From positions 496,001 to 560,000 of the forward strand of contig NC_060200.1 in NCBI RefSeq assembly GCF_020623625.1: a DNA stretch of 64,000 nt, given 5' to 3'. Both the position numbers and the translations under genes were made by a program. Below, in pieces: positions 20,717-29,363 of the stretch. How positions within the stretch are numbered: position 1 is the stretch's first letter; each line of letters begins with the position of its first letter. Source of the stretch: Saccharomycodes ludwigii. Lineage: Eukaryota > Ascomycota > Saccharomycetes > Saccharomycodales > Saccharomycodaceae. The notes below the pieces were generated by a model that made no database searches, was not told the DNA's origin, and saw nothing but the letters and a program-made list of their open reading frames with translations.

Positions 20717-23026
20717 TTATTTCTTTTCAGCATACTTTTCTCTGTAGTACTTAGCAGCTTCGACCATATGAGTCAAAGATGCAATAGTTTCTGGCCAGCC
20801 TCTAGTCTTCAAACCACAATCTGGGTTAACCCAGAACTTTTCGGCTGGATAACTTTCCAAAATCTTACCAATTTTCTCGATAAACTCTTCTGTGGATGGA
20901 ATACGAGGAGAGTGAATATCAAATAAACCTAAACCAATGTGGTTTGGATAATTCTTAAATTCAGCAATATAGTTTGCATCATCTTTCTTAGAAAATTCAA
21001 TGGAAACGACATCAGCATCCAAAGCCTTGATATGGTTAGGATCCAAGTCAGAATAACAGAAATGAGAATGAATTTGTGTCTTGTTGGCAACACTAGAAGT
21101 GGAAATTCTAAAGGCCTTGGCAGCCCATTCGTAATAGTCATCCCTTTCAGCACCGGCTCTCAATGGCAAACCTTCTCTTAAAGCAGGTTCATCAACTTGA
21201 ATAACCTTGATACCAGCAGCTTCTAAATCAGAAACTTCATCTCTCAAAGCCAAACTAATTTGGTTAGCTTGAGTCTTTTGATCCAAATCATCTCTTGGGA
21301 AAGACCATCTCAACATTGTAACTGGACCGGTTAACATACCCTTGACAGGCTTTGTGGTCAAACTTTGAGCATAAACAGTCTCACGCAAGGTCATAGGCTT
21401 TGGTCTGGAAACATCACCATAAATAATTGGTGCTCTAACGTATCTAGAACCATAAGATTGGACCCAACCATTTTCAGTAAACTGATAACCATCCAATTGT
21501 TCAGCAAAAAAGAAAACCATATCAGAACGAGATGCTTCACCTTCAACTAAGACATCCAAACCAATATCTTCTTGAATCTTAATAGCTTCTTCGATTTGCT
21601 TGTTAATGAAATCTTCGTATTGCTGAGCAGAAATAGCACCCTTTTGAAACTTGTTTCTTGTGACTCTAATCTCCTTTGTTTGAGGGAAGGAACCAATTGT
21701 GGTAGTTGGAAACAATGGTAACTTAAAGACAGGGATCTGTTCCTTTAATCTCTCAGTAAAAGGAGCAGCTCTGGTTGCAAGTTTATTGGTAATAGCAGCA
21801 GTTCTCTTTTGAACGGCTTGGTTGTTGATTTTGGTGGAGTTTGCTCTGCCAGCAATAGACTTAGCGTTAGCTTCGTAAGCAGCGGCAACATCTTTACCAG
21901 AAACTTTCTTGGCAATAACGGTAACTTCATACAATTTTTGTTTGGCAAAGGAAAATGAATCTTTAACTTCTTCAGTCAATTTAGATTCGTTGTCCAAATC
22001 AACAGGAGTATGTAACAAGGAAGAAGAGGTAGCAACAATGACTCTGTCAGCACCTAATTTGGCAATGGCAGCCTCAACAATTTTAGTGGACTTGGCAAAG
22101 TCATTCTTCCAAATGTTTCTACCATTAACAACACCAACAGACAAAACTTGTTTGTCAGACAAGATAGCAGCAACATCGTTCAATTGCTCTGGGGCTCTGA
22201 CTAAGTCAACGTGGAACCCAGCAACAGGTAACCCTTTGATAGCGGCCAAGTTTGGAACAACAGTACCAAAGTAGGAAGCAACAACAATTTCTGGAATATC
22301 TTTTTGTTCACTAAAGTACTTGTAAGCCTTTTGGAAAGCCCCGTGTATCTTTTCAGGCAAGTCCAAAACTAAAATAGGTTCGTCAATTTGAACAGACTTA
22401 ACACCAACTGCAGCTAACTTTTTCAATAATTCCACATAAACGGGCAACAACTTGTCCAACAAAGAGATAGGTTCCAAGTCTAAAGAGTCCTTGTCAGCCT
22501 TACCTAAATACAAGAAAGAAACAGGACCAATCAAAACAGGTCTGGTTTCAATACCCAATGCCTTAGCTTCTAAATATTGATCAACTGGCTTAGCACCAGT
22601 TAATTTGAATTCGGTAGATTTAGAGAAAGTTGGTCTGACGTAGTGGTAGTTGGAGTCAAACCATTTAACCATTTCCAAAGCAGTAACATCAACCTTTTTA
22701 GAGGTTTCAGTTGCTTGTCTTTGTAAACCTCTAGCCATAGCAAAGTACAAATCAATCTCGGATAGATCATATTTGGTATAACGGTCAGGAATAACATTGA
22801 ACAACAAAGAGGCGTCCAAGACTTGATCGTAAAAGGAAAAATCGTTAGATGGAATGATATCAACACCAGCTTCCTTTTGTAGTTTCCAGTTAGTTTCTCT
22901 AATTTCTTTACCAACCTTTAACAATTCTTCGACACTTTTTTTACCACTCCAGTAGGCTTCAGTAGCTTTCTTCAATTCTCTTTTGGCACCGATTCTTGGG
23001 AACCCTAAAACAGATGAGGAGACCAT
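20717..23026 (-). CDS. MET6: Cobalamin-independent methionine synthase
   Basis: At 769 residues (S. cerevisiae Met6 767) it matches end to end, from MVSSSVLGFPRIGAKRELK to the C-terminus. It transfers a methyl group from methyltetrahydrofolate (polyglutamate) to homocysteine in the cytosol, the last step of methionine synthesis. Two barrel domains are present; zinc ligands are visible as His and Cys in HSHFCYSD and Cys in NPDCGLKTRGW near the C-terminus, and the folate/homocysteine motif TTTIGSFPQT near residue 440. Its codon use is much less AT-biased than its neighbours', as expected of an abundant protein. The promoter carries two copies of an 11-mer with CACATGTG and a Met31/32-like site. 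Confidence 0.98.
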   Translation of the reverse strand: MVSSSVLGFPRIGAKRELKKATEAYWSGKKSVEELLKVGKEIRETNWKLQKEAGVDIIPSNDFSFYDQVLDASLLFNVIPDRYTKYDLSEIDLYFAMARGLQRQATETSKKVDVTALEMVKWFDSNYHYVRPTFSKSTEFKLTGAKPVDQYLEAKALGIETRPVLIGPVSFLYLGKADKDSLDLEPISLLDKLLPVYVELLKKLAAVGVKSVQIDEPILVLDLPEKIHGAFQKAYKYFSEQKDIPEIVVASYFGTVVPNLAAIKGLPVAGFHVDLVRAPEQLNDVAAILSDKQVLSVGVVNGRNIWKNDFAKSTKIVEAAIAKLGADRVIVATSSSLLHTPVDLDNESKLTEEVKDSFSFAKQKLYEVTVIAKKVSGKDVAAAYEANAKSIAGRANSTKINNQAVQKRTAAITNKLATRAAPFTERLKEQIPVFKLPLFPTTTIGSFPQTKEIRVTRNKFQKGAISAQQYEDFINKQIEEAIKIQEDIGLDVLVEGEASRSDMVFFFAEQLDGYQFTENGWVQSYGSRYVRAPIIYGDVSRPKPMTLRETVYAQSLTTKPVKGMLTGPVTMLRWSFPRDDLDQKTQANQISLALRDEVSDLEAAGIKVIQVDEPALREGLPLRAGAERDDYYEWAAKAFRISTSSVANKTQIHSHFCYSDLDPNHIKALDADVVSIEFSKKDDANYIAEFKNYPNHIGLGLFDIHSPRIPSTEEFIEKIGKILESYPAEKFWVNPDCGLKTRGWPETIASLTHMVEAAKYYREKYAEKK

Positions 23027-23407
23027 TTCTATCTTTTTGATTGCTTTTTTTTTTTTTTTTTTCCTAAAGCTTTTGTGCTTGTGTTTTTATGATTATATTT
23101 ATTAATAAGAGAATGATGTAATAAAGGGATAGAAAGGAAATAAATTGACAGAGAGAAAAGTATAATAATTATGAATGAGTTTGAAGAAAAAAATCTTATT
23201 AGATAACCAAAAATGATTGCTCCTTTATATACATTTTTTTTTTGTTTCTCGCAAACTATTGTTATTTACTACTTTGAATCAATGGAGAAAATTTTTTCCA
23301 GTTTTCTTTTTTTTTTTTTTTTTTTTTTTTTGTTATTTCTTTTCCCTAAAAAAAAAAAAGAAAAGAAAAAATCATTTGTTGTGCTTCGTTCTTTGAATAT
23401 TTAGTAT

Positions 23408-23418
23408 GAGCACATGTG
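23408..23418. promoter_or_regulatory. E-box-like 11-mer, copy 1 (MET6 promoter)
   Basis: GAGCACATGTG contains the palindrome CACATGTG, one transition away per half from the Cbf1 box CACGTG family. An identical 11-mer lies 196 bp further from MET6. Confidence 0.5.
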
Positions 23419-23603
23419 AAAAAAATAGAAATAAATTCTATCCTTCTCTTTACTGTTCCATTTTGTTTGCGGTGATTATTTTCCAGTTTTACACACTTTT
23501 CTTTTTTTTGTTAAGCGAAAAGGGAGAGAGGGGATTGTTATATTGTGCAGAGCAGTACTTACACAGTTTTTGATCTTTCTCGTTTTCTAATGTATTTTGT
23601 TAC

Positions 23604-23614
23604 GAGCACATGTG
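23604..23614. promoter_or_regulatory. E-box-like 11-mer, copy 2 (MET6 promoter)
   Basis: This is an exact second copy of GAGCACATGTG. Repetition in one promoter makes a regulatory role more likely than for a single match. Confidence 0.5.
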
Positions 23615-23743
23615 TACAACGTTCGCATTAGAAGAATACTTCGTTTAACGGACTTATAGTTGCTCGTATAAAGTATTTATATTTGGAAAATAAAATAAAA
23701 ATAAAATAAAAAAAAAAAAGAGTTAAATAATAGTAGGTTATTA

Positions 23744-23752
23744 CCACAGTTG
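23744..23752 (-). promoter_or_regulatory. Met31/Met32-like site (MET6 promoter)
   Basis: CCACAGTTG (reverse complement CAACTGTGG) matches the Met31/32 consensus AAACTGTGG at 8 of 9 bases. It is about 720 bp upstream of MET6, which is distant. Confidence 0.35.
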
Positions 23753-24340
23753 TTGTGAAAAATTAACACCGTTGAGATAGTAGGCAAAACAATTTGTAAA
23801 TCCTAAAAAAAGGAAAATTAAAAGAAGAAAAAATAATTTTACGCAATCAATATTAATGAATACAGCAAAGTTTCTTTTTATCGAATAAATGCAAAATCAA
23901 CAAAAAAAACTGTTTTTTTTTTTTTTTTTATATTTTTTTTTTTTTAGTTTTTCTCTTCAAGCGAGTTCTTAAAATGAAAAAGATGCAAGGTTGTAATCTA
24001 AGTTATGTTTTTATTTTTGTTTTATTTCCTTAAACTTCAATTCGCATTTTATGTGTTTGAAAATCAATATTTTGAAAGCAAATTTTAGTTGTTGCATAAA
24101 AACAACCTACCTATAAAAGGCTAATGTCAGCTATCTCATATTATTGCTTTTGGAAATAATTTTAAGATGAAAAGCTTAGATATTTTTCTATTTAAAGTGA
24201 AAATTAACATAAATCTGTAGATTTTATAAAGCGATATTATCTATAATTTAGCCAAACATTTATGTGCATTTATATACAATTATATTTAACAAAAAAAAAA
24301 CTTTATCTAGCATAGTAATAAAACTTGAATAATATTTTTT

Positions 24341-24344
<4 letters not shown>

Positions 24345-24379
<35 letters not shown>
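24345..24379. repeat. Uninterrupted 35-base poly-A tract
   Basis: It is the longest pure A run I see in the window, directly before the SHP1 PACE element. Such poly(dA:dT) stretches exclude nucleosomes. Confidence 0.9.
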
Positions 24380-24380
<1 letters not shown>

Positions 24381-24393
24381 AGGGTAACTAATT

Positions 24394-24402
24394 GGTGGCA
24401 AA
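24394..24402 (+). promoter_or_regulatory. Perfect PACE element (Rpn4 site) upstream of SHP1
   Basis: GGTGGCAAA matches the PACE consensus exactly, 178 bp upstream of the SHP1 ATG and 14 bp after a 35-base A tract that should keep the site nucleosome-free. Confidence 0.75.
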
Positions 24403-24579
24403 AATATATTTTGCAGAAGTCTTACAAAAAAAAAAAAAAATTTCCCTTTTTTCCTTAGTCATTTAACATTCATAGATATATAAGTACCTTAATTTACATA
24501 TTACAAAAACAACAATAATAACAAGGATTTTTTTTAAAAAAAAAAATAAAAAAAAAACAAGGAAAAAAAAAAAACAATA

Positions 24580-25767
24580 ATGTCTGACCAGAATATCCAA
24601 AAATTTATGGAATTAACAAGTGCATCAGCCAATGTTGCACAAGATTATTTGTTAGAATCCAATGATGAATTAGATACCGCAATCAATTCATTTTTTGCAG
24701 ATCGCCATGACGATAAAACTTATAAAAGGGAGCATGAAAAAGAAGCTAAATCAGGAATTGCAAAACCAATACAAAAACAACCGTCACCAATCAGCAGCGG
24801 TACCAATCCCCGTAAAAAGGAAAATACAAGCAAACCGAAATTTAAAAGCTTTTCTGAATTGCTAAGATCTAACAGTAATGATGGGGATGATGATCCAGAT
24901 AATAAAAGAAATACTTTTGCAGGGGGCGAAACCTCTGGTTTAGAAGTCACAGATCCTAACGATTCTAATTTTTTGATCAGAGACTTGTTAGAAAAGGCAA
25001 AACGTGGTGGTGAGTTGCCATCTGGAAGTGACGATAACGATGACAATGAGTCACAAAACAGTTCTCATTTCACTGGTAAAGGTTATAGATTAGGGTCAAC
25101 TATTGATGTCCCCAGTGCAGTTGTGGAAGATTTTTCTCATGAACCGAATAACTCTGCACCAAGAAGAGTCACTAGAGAAATTACGTTTTGGAAAGAAGGA
25201 TTTCAAGTTGGACCCGATGGTCCATTATATAGGTATGATGATCCAGCCAATGCTTTTTATTTGAAAGAATTGAATCAAGGCAGAGCCCCACTTAAATTAT
25301 TAAATGTTGAATTTGGACAAGAAGTTGATGTTAATGTATATAAGAAACTGGATGAAAGCTATAAGCCTCCAAAGAGAAAACTAGGCGGGTTTCAAGGACA
25401 AGGCCAAAGGTTGGGCTCGCCCGTTCCAGGCGATAGCTATGAATCTGCAGCAGTAGAAAGGGAAGATGAGGAAGCTGCCACCAAGCAAAGTCATGAACAA
25501 ACAAACAAAAAGGAAGAAGAGCCTAAGAAGGGAGATACGAGCATCCAAATTAGATATGCCAATGGTAAAAGAGAAATTTTACATTGTAATTCCACAGATA
25601 AAGTTGAGTTTTTGTATGATTATGTGAAAAACAGCGTGAATAATGATAGTACTCGTATATTTACTTTAAACCATACATTCCCGGTTAAACCCATTGAAAA
25701 TATGGATTATACAATTAAAGAAGAAGGCTTATGCAATGCCACTGTGGTACAGAGATGGGTTATGTAA
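24580..25767 (+). CDS. SHP1: Cdc48 cofactor Shp1 (p47 homologue; UBA-SEP-UBX)
   Basis: At 395 residues (S. cerevisiae Shp1 423) it has the full p47 layout. A UBA-type domain occupies residues 1-42 (IQKFMELTSASANVAQDYL), a SEP domain about 190-275 (EITFWKEGFQVGPDGPLY) and a UBX domain about 315-395 ending VVQRWVM. Shp1 recruits ubiquitinated or PP1-related clients to the Cdc48 segregase and promotes Glc7 activity, autophagy and proteasomal turnover in nucleus and cytosol. The linkers are acidic and Asn-rich. The upstream PACE element suggests co-regulation with proteasome genes. It is convergent with PTH2, as in S. cerevisiae (YBL058W-YBL057C). Confidence 0.96.
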   Translation: MSDQNIQKFMELTSASANVAQDYLLESNDELDTAINSFFADRHDDKTYKREHEKEAKSGIAKPIQKQPSPISSGTNPRKKENTSKPKFKSFSELLRSNSNDGDDDPDNKRNTFAGGETSGLEVTDPNDSNFLIRDLLEKAKRGGELPSGSDDNDDNESQNSSHFTGKGYRLGSTIDVPSAVVEDFSHEPNNSAPRRVTREITFWKEGFQVGPDGPLYRYDDPANAFYLKELNQGRAPLKLLNVEFGQEVDVNVYKKLDESYKPPKRKLGGFQGQGQRLGSPVPGDSYESAAVEREDEEAATKQSHEQTNKKEEEPKKGDTSIQIRYANGKREILHCNSTDKVEFLYDYVKNSVNNDSTRIFTLNHTFPVKPIENMDYTIKEEGLCNATVVQRWVM

Positions 25768-25829
25768 GTTACTTAACTTATTTATTTTGGGCCGTTTATA
25801 ACGTACATATATAAAGATTTAACTATCGT

Positions 25830-26498
25830 TTAGTATAATTTCAAATTACCTGTTATTTTATCTAACACGGCTTTAGGAGCTGGTCCTAGGCCTAAAACAG
25901 TAGCACTACCAGCTGCGATTTGAGTTCTTCCGGCGTCATGAACAACATAGGCATTGACGCCCATAGAAATAGCTTGAGCAAACATTAGATCCATATCTTC
26001 TTTATTAGGACATTTTAAAGTAATTTTGGCTTGGCCGCCATGTAACCATCTGTTAACTAGTGGCAAATTGTATGATTCTTTTTTTGGATCTGTCGCTATC
26101 AATCTATAACATGCTAATGCAGCGTGACAACACTGGGCTGCAATCTTTCCTTTTGTCATTTGCAAATCTTGTCTAATTACTAATGCCATACGCACTTCAC
26201 CTGAAATATCATTTAAAGAGGAAGAGTCAATTTCGATTTCGTCCTCATCTTCGTCCTCATCTTCATTCTCATCTTCGTCCTCATCTTCATTCTCAGAGTA
26301 TGAGTTATGCTCTCCTGCTTTTGGGAATTTATTTTTGACAAGCTTTTTGTTGGAATCTTTTTTTTTGGAATCTTTATTCTGGCTTTTATCCTTAAAAGAG
26401 GGTTCAACTTTGTTTTGTTCACCAAAATTGTAACCTATAGCAAATGCGGATAATACTAATATAAGGGTTGTTGGAGAAGGCACAGTAAGAAAATTCAT
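25830..26498 (-). CDS. PTH2: Peptidyl-tRNA hydrolase 2
   Basis: The protein has 222 residues (S. cerevisiae Pth2 208). Residues 5-24 are a hydrophobic anchor, residues about 30-100 are Lys-rich then Asp/Glu-rich (EDEDEDENED type), and residues 105-222 form the PTH2 domain beginning VRMALVIRQDLQMTKGKIAAQ and including the conserved CCHAAL. Catalytic His and Lys/Asp positions appear kept (KGKIAAQCCHA and HDAGRTQIAAGS). It recycles tRNA from peptidyl-tRNA; the yeast protein is anchored to the mitochondrial outer membrane and also binds ubiquitin-like receptors. It is convergent with SHP1. Confidence 0.96.
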   Translation of the reverse strand: MNFLTVPSPTTLILVLSAFAIGYNFGEQNKVEPSFKDKSQNKDSKKKDSNKKLVKNKFPKAGEHNSYSENEDEDEDENEDEDEDEDEIEIDSSSLNDISGEVRMALVIRQDLQMTKGKIAAQCCHAALACYRLIATDPKKESYNLPLVNRWLHGGQAKITLKCPNKEDMDLMFAQAISMGVNAYVVHDAGRTQIAAGSATVLGLGPAPKAVLDKITGNLKLY

Positions 26499-26733
26499 TA
26501 CTATAATGTTATTTTCTTTTTTAATTTTTTAATTTTAAACTTTTAATATCTTTTTAAAAAGTAATTAAAAAAATAGTGTTGTCTACAATGATTACCATTT
26601 GATTCCGTGGATAATTTGAAAGGAAGGTGAAAAGTGATAAAAAAGAAATGAAGAAGAAAAAAAAAAAAAAAAAAAGAAAATTTAGAAACATTTTTATTTT
26701 ATTTACTAACATTGTAGACATCGCAGCCTCACC

Positions 26734-26770
<37 letters not shown>

Positions 26771-26803
26771 CAAGCACTATTTAATACATAATGTCGATAC
26801 AAG
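26499..26803. other. PTH2 promoter and TRP2 3' flank
   Basis: Two long A tracts (about 26658-26675 and 26735-26767) dominate. Nothing else is recognised. Confidence 0.5.
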
Positions 26804-28342
26804 TTACAAACTTCCCACTTTCTCAGCCCAATACTTCTCGGCCTCTAAAATAGTATTATGATTAGCCTTCATTTTGTTCATAGTTTCAATATATTCATCA
26901 TATTCATTACTATCAAAAACAATACCACCACCAGCTTGCAAATAAGCTATACCATTTTTATAGACCATTGTTCTCAAAGCAATACACGTATCCATGCTTT
27001 TACCATCATAAGACCAATGGCCAACTGCACCAGCATAACAACCTCTCTTTTCTCCCTCAATTTTACCGATTAGCTCCATAGCTTTGACTTTTGGAGCGCC
27101 GCTAACTGTCCCTGCTGGGAATATGGATCTGAATGCATCGAATCTTGTTTTATCTTCTCTTAATGTACCGCTAACCACACTGACCAAATGCTGAACATGG
27201 GAAAATTTCTGCACTGTCAATAATTTATCGACACTTGTGGATAGTGGGTTGCAGACTCTATTGATATCGTTGCGCGCTAAGTCGACTAACATGATATGCT
27301 CTGCCCTGTCTTTTAGGCTTGATGATAATTCCGCAGCCAAAAGATCGTCCTCCTCTGTGGTCCTACCTCTTTTAATGGTGCCAGCAATAGGATGGGTAAT
27401 CACTTTATTTTTTGAGTCAGACTTACATAACAATTCAGGTGATGCACCAATGACTTGGAAGTCTAAGTAATCAATATAAAACATATATGGCGAAGGATTA
27501 ACTGTACGCAATTGTCTGTATATATTAAATGGATGTAAACTCGTTGGTCTAGCAACTCTTTGAGATGGAACGGCCTGAATAATGTCACCCTTTTTGATAT
27601 GACCTTTTAATTGCGCAACATGGTTTTCATAACCTTCTTGACCAATATTAGAAGTAAAAGTTTGATCCAATTTAATTGGACCTTGAATTGGCTCATAACT
27701 ATGCTCGTTATCGGGGGCTAATAACTGGTTTGCTAAAGATTGAATAATTTTACAACTTTCCTCATAAACTGAAGCTAAATTATCAGTACTGCTGATATCA
27801 ATATTATGTATTATTTGAAATCTCTGGAAAACATTATCAAAGGCAATAATAGTATCAAATAACATTAGTATACTTTCAGGCAAATGTAAAACATCTTTCA
27901 AATCATCGTTTCTGGTTGTTGGCTCGAAATATTTGATACAGTCATAGGAGATATAACCAATGCAACCCCCACTTAAAACAGGTAACCCAGGAACATTTTC
28001 AGCTAGTTTATATTTACTCATTTCTTGTTGTAACAAAATTAGTGGATCAACCTCGCCGTTTTCAGTGTTTGGGCCAGTTTTAATGCATTTTTTAGGGTTA
28101 TATCCAATAAAAGAATACCTACCTAATTGATTACCAGCGGCGCTTTCCAATAAAAAAGATGGGGATCTTTTAGGGTCGTTTAATTTGCACAATTTTAAAT
28201 ATGCAATGTGCGGAGAAGCTATTTCAGCTGCTGCTGCTGGTACATAAGCATAAATAGGATACATGTTTACATGCTGAGCAGGATCGTTTTCTTTAATGTA
28301 GTCTTTTAAGGATGCTAACGATGGCTGTATGTCTAACTTCAT
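26804..28342 (-). CDS. TRP2: Anthranilate synthase component I
   Basis: At 512 residues (S. cerevisiae Trp2 507) it starts MKLDIQPSLASLKDY. The N-terminal half has the tryptophan-feedback motif LLESA (residues about 64-68), and the chorismate-binding C-terminal half has PIAGTIKRGRT, FPAGTVSGAPKVKAMELI and AGGGIVFDS. It makes anthranilate from chorismate with the Trp3 glutaminase, the first committed tryptophan step, in the cytosol. A perfect Gcn4 site (TGAGTCA) 160 bp upstream fits general amino-acid control. In S. cerevisiae TRP2 and MET6 are adjacent; here SHP1 and PTH2 lie between them. Confidence 0.98.
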   Translation of the reverse strand: MKLDIQPSLASLKDYIKENDPAQHVNMYPIYAYVPAAAAEIASPHIAYLKLCKLNDPKRSPSFLLESAAGNQLGRYSFIGYNPKKCIKTGPNTENGEVDPLILLQQEMSKYKLAENVPGLPVLSGGCIGYISYDCIKYFEPTTRNDDLKDVLHLPESILMLFDTIIAFDNVFQRFQIIHNIDISSTDNLASVYEESCKIIQSLANQLLAPDNEHSYEPIQGPIKLDQTFTSNIGQEGYENHVAQLKGHIKKGDIIQAVPSQRVARPTSLHPFNIYRQLRTVNPSPYMFYIDYLDFQVIGASPELLCKSDSKNKVITHPIAGTIKRGRTTEEDDLLAAELSSSLKDRAEHIMLVDLARNDINRVCNPLSTSVDKLLTVQKFSHVQHLVSVVSGTLREDKTRFDAFRSIFPAGTVSGAPKVKAMELIGKIEGEKRGCYAGAVGHWSYDGKSMDTCIALRTMVYKNGIAYLQAGGGIVFDSNEYDEYIETMNKMKANHNTILEAEKYWAEKVGSL

Positions 28343-28501
28343 TTTATTCTAATTTTGCAGTATGTGGTTTAATGTTCTTAATTTTTTGTAATTATTATTA
28401 TTTTTAAACAAGTTGTTGATGTAAGGTTGCTAGAAAATGAAAAAATAACAATGAATAGAATTGAAGAAAAAAAAAACTTTTCTCTTTTTTTCTTTATTAT
28501 G

Positions 28502-28508
28502 TGAGTCA
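28502..28508. promoter_or_regulatory. Gcn4 site upstream of TRP2
   Basis: TGAGTCA is the perfect palindromic Gcn4 consensus (TGASTCA), 160 bp upstream of the TRP2 start, within the usual range for amino-acid biosynthesis genes. Confidence 0.8.
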
Positions 28509-28515
28509 CATACTG

Positions 28516-28546
<31 letters not shown>

Positions 28547-28577
28547 AAAAGTAAAAGGCAAATATAATATTTGCATT

Positions 28578-28590
28578 ACACCCACACACC
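28578..28590 (+). promoter_or_regulatory. Rap1-consensus match
   Basis: ACACCCACACACC matches ACACCCRYACAYM at every position. An inverted near-copy lies at 28720-28735. Confidence 0.5.
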
Positions 28591-28739
28591 ACAAAAAATA
28601 GGTAAAAGAGAAAAAGGAAAAACAGTTTGGACAGATATGTATCGTAAATGGTGATATTATTATTATTTGGGGAGGGGGGTGTAAGAGTGAGATACGAATA
28701 TTTATAAGAGATATCTGATGTGGTGTGGGTGTAATTAAC

Positions 28740-28746
28740 CGGGTAA
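28740..28746 (+). promoter_or_regulatory. Reb1 site
   Basis: CGGGTAA matches the Reb1 core exactly and sits 4 bp from the inverted Rap1-like element. It suggests a general-regulatory-factor nucleosome-free region for the divergent pair. Confidence 0.5.
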
Positions 28747-29363
28747 CAGATAATAATTGGTTAAAAGGACAGATTCTTGTAAATAATACAATTTTAATTT
28801 AATTTTTGTTTCTTTTTGTTGTTGAAAGCAATTCAAGACAAATTTTTCTCTTTTTCTTTTTTATTTTTTATTTTTTGATTCCTTGAAATTATAAGCGAAA
28901 AAGGAACCAAAAATAAAAAAAAAAATTTTTTTTAATCTTATTTGAAAGTAAAAAAAATACTTCCTCAGCTTATTGCTGCGCTGTTAATCTACAATATAAC
29001 AAACCAACAACAACTTATACTTCTATAAATTATAAAACTATAAAGATTAGCAAGTTAATATTAAAAAAAAAAAAGCAAACAAACAAACTTCAATATCAAA
29101 TAGAAATATTAGAAAAACTATTGATAATTAAACTTATAACCATATTAAACTTCCCTGCATATACTATCATATAAAAACCTTTTTAGCAATTAAAGGTGTA
29201 AAAAAAAAAAACAAAAATAAACTAAAGGGCGCTTATAAAATCCAAGATAAAAATAACACCAGTTAGTAATATTATTACTAATAATAATATCCTAGATCTA
29301 AACATAGAGTAATACACACACAGGTATATATATATATATATATATATAAACAAAGGAAAAGAA

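Larger units (their letters stand above)
23027..24579. other. Divergent promoter region MET6 / SHP1
   Basis: This 1.55 kb region carries the MET6-side sites (23408, 23604, 23744), a perfect PACE element for SHP1 (24394) and an uninterrupted run of 35 A at 24345-24379. Long T tracts fill 23041-23062 and 23309-23331. No convincing open frame is present. Confidence 0.6.
28343..29363. other. Divergent promoter region TRP2 / PTC2-PTC3
   Basis: This region holds a Gcn4 site (28502), a Rap1-consensus match (28578), its near-copy in inverted orientation (28720-28735), a Reb1 site (28740), A and T tracts, and an AT dinucleotide run just before the PTC start (about 29326-29348). Confidence 0.6.
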
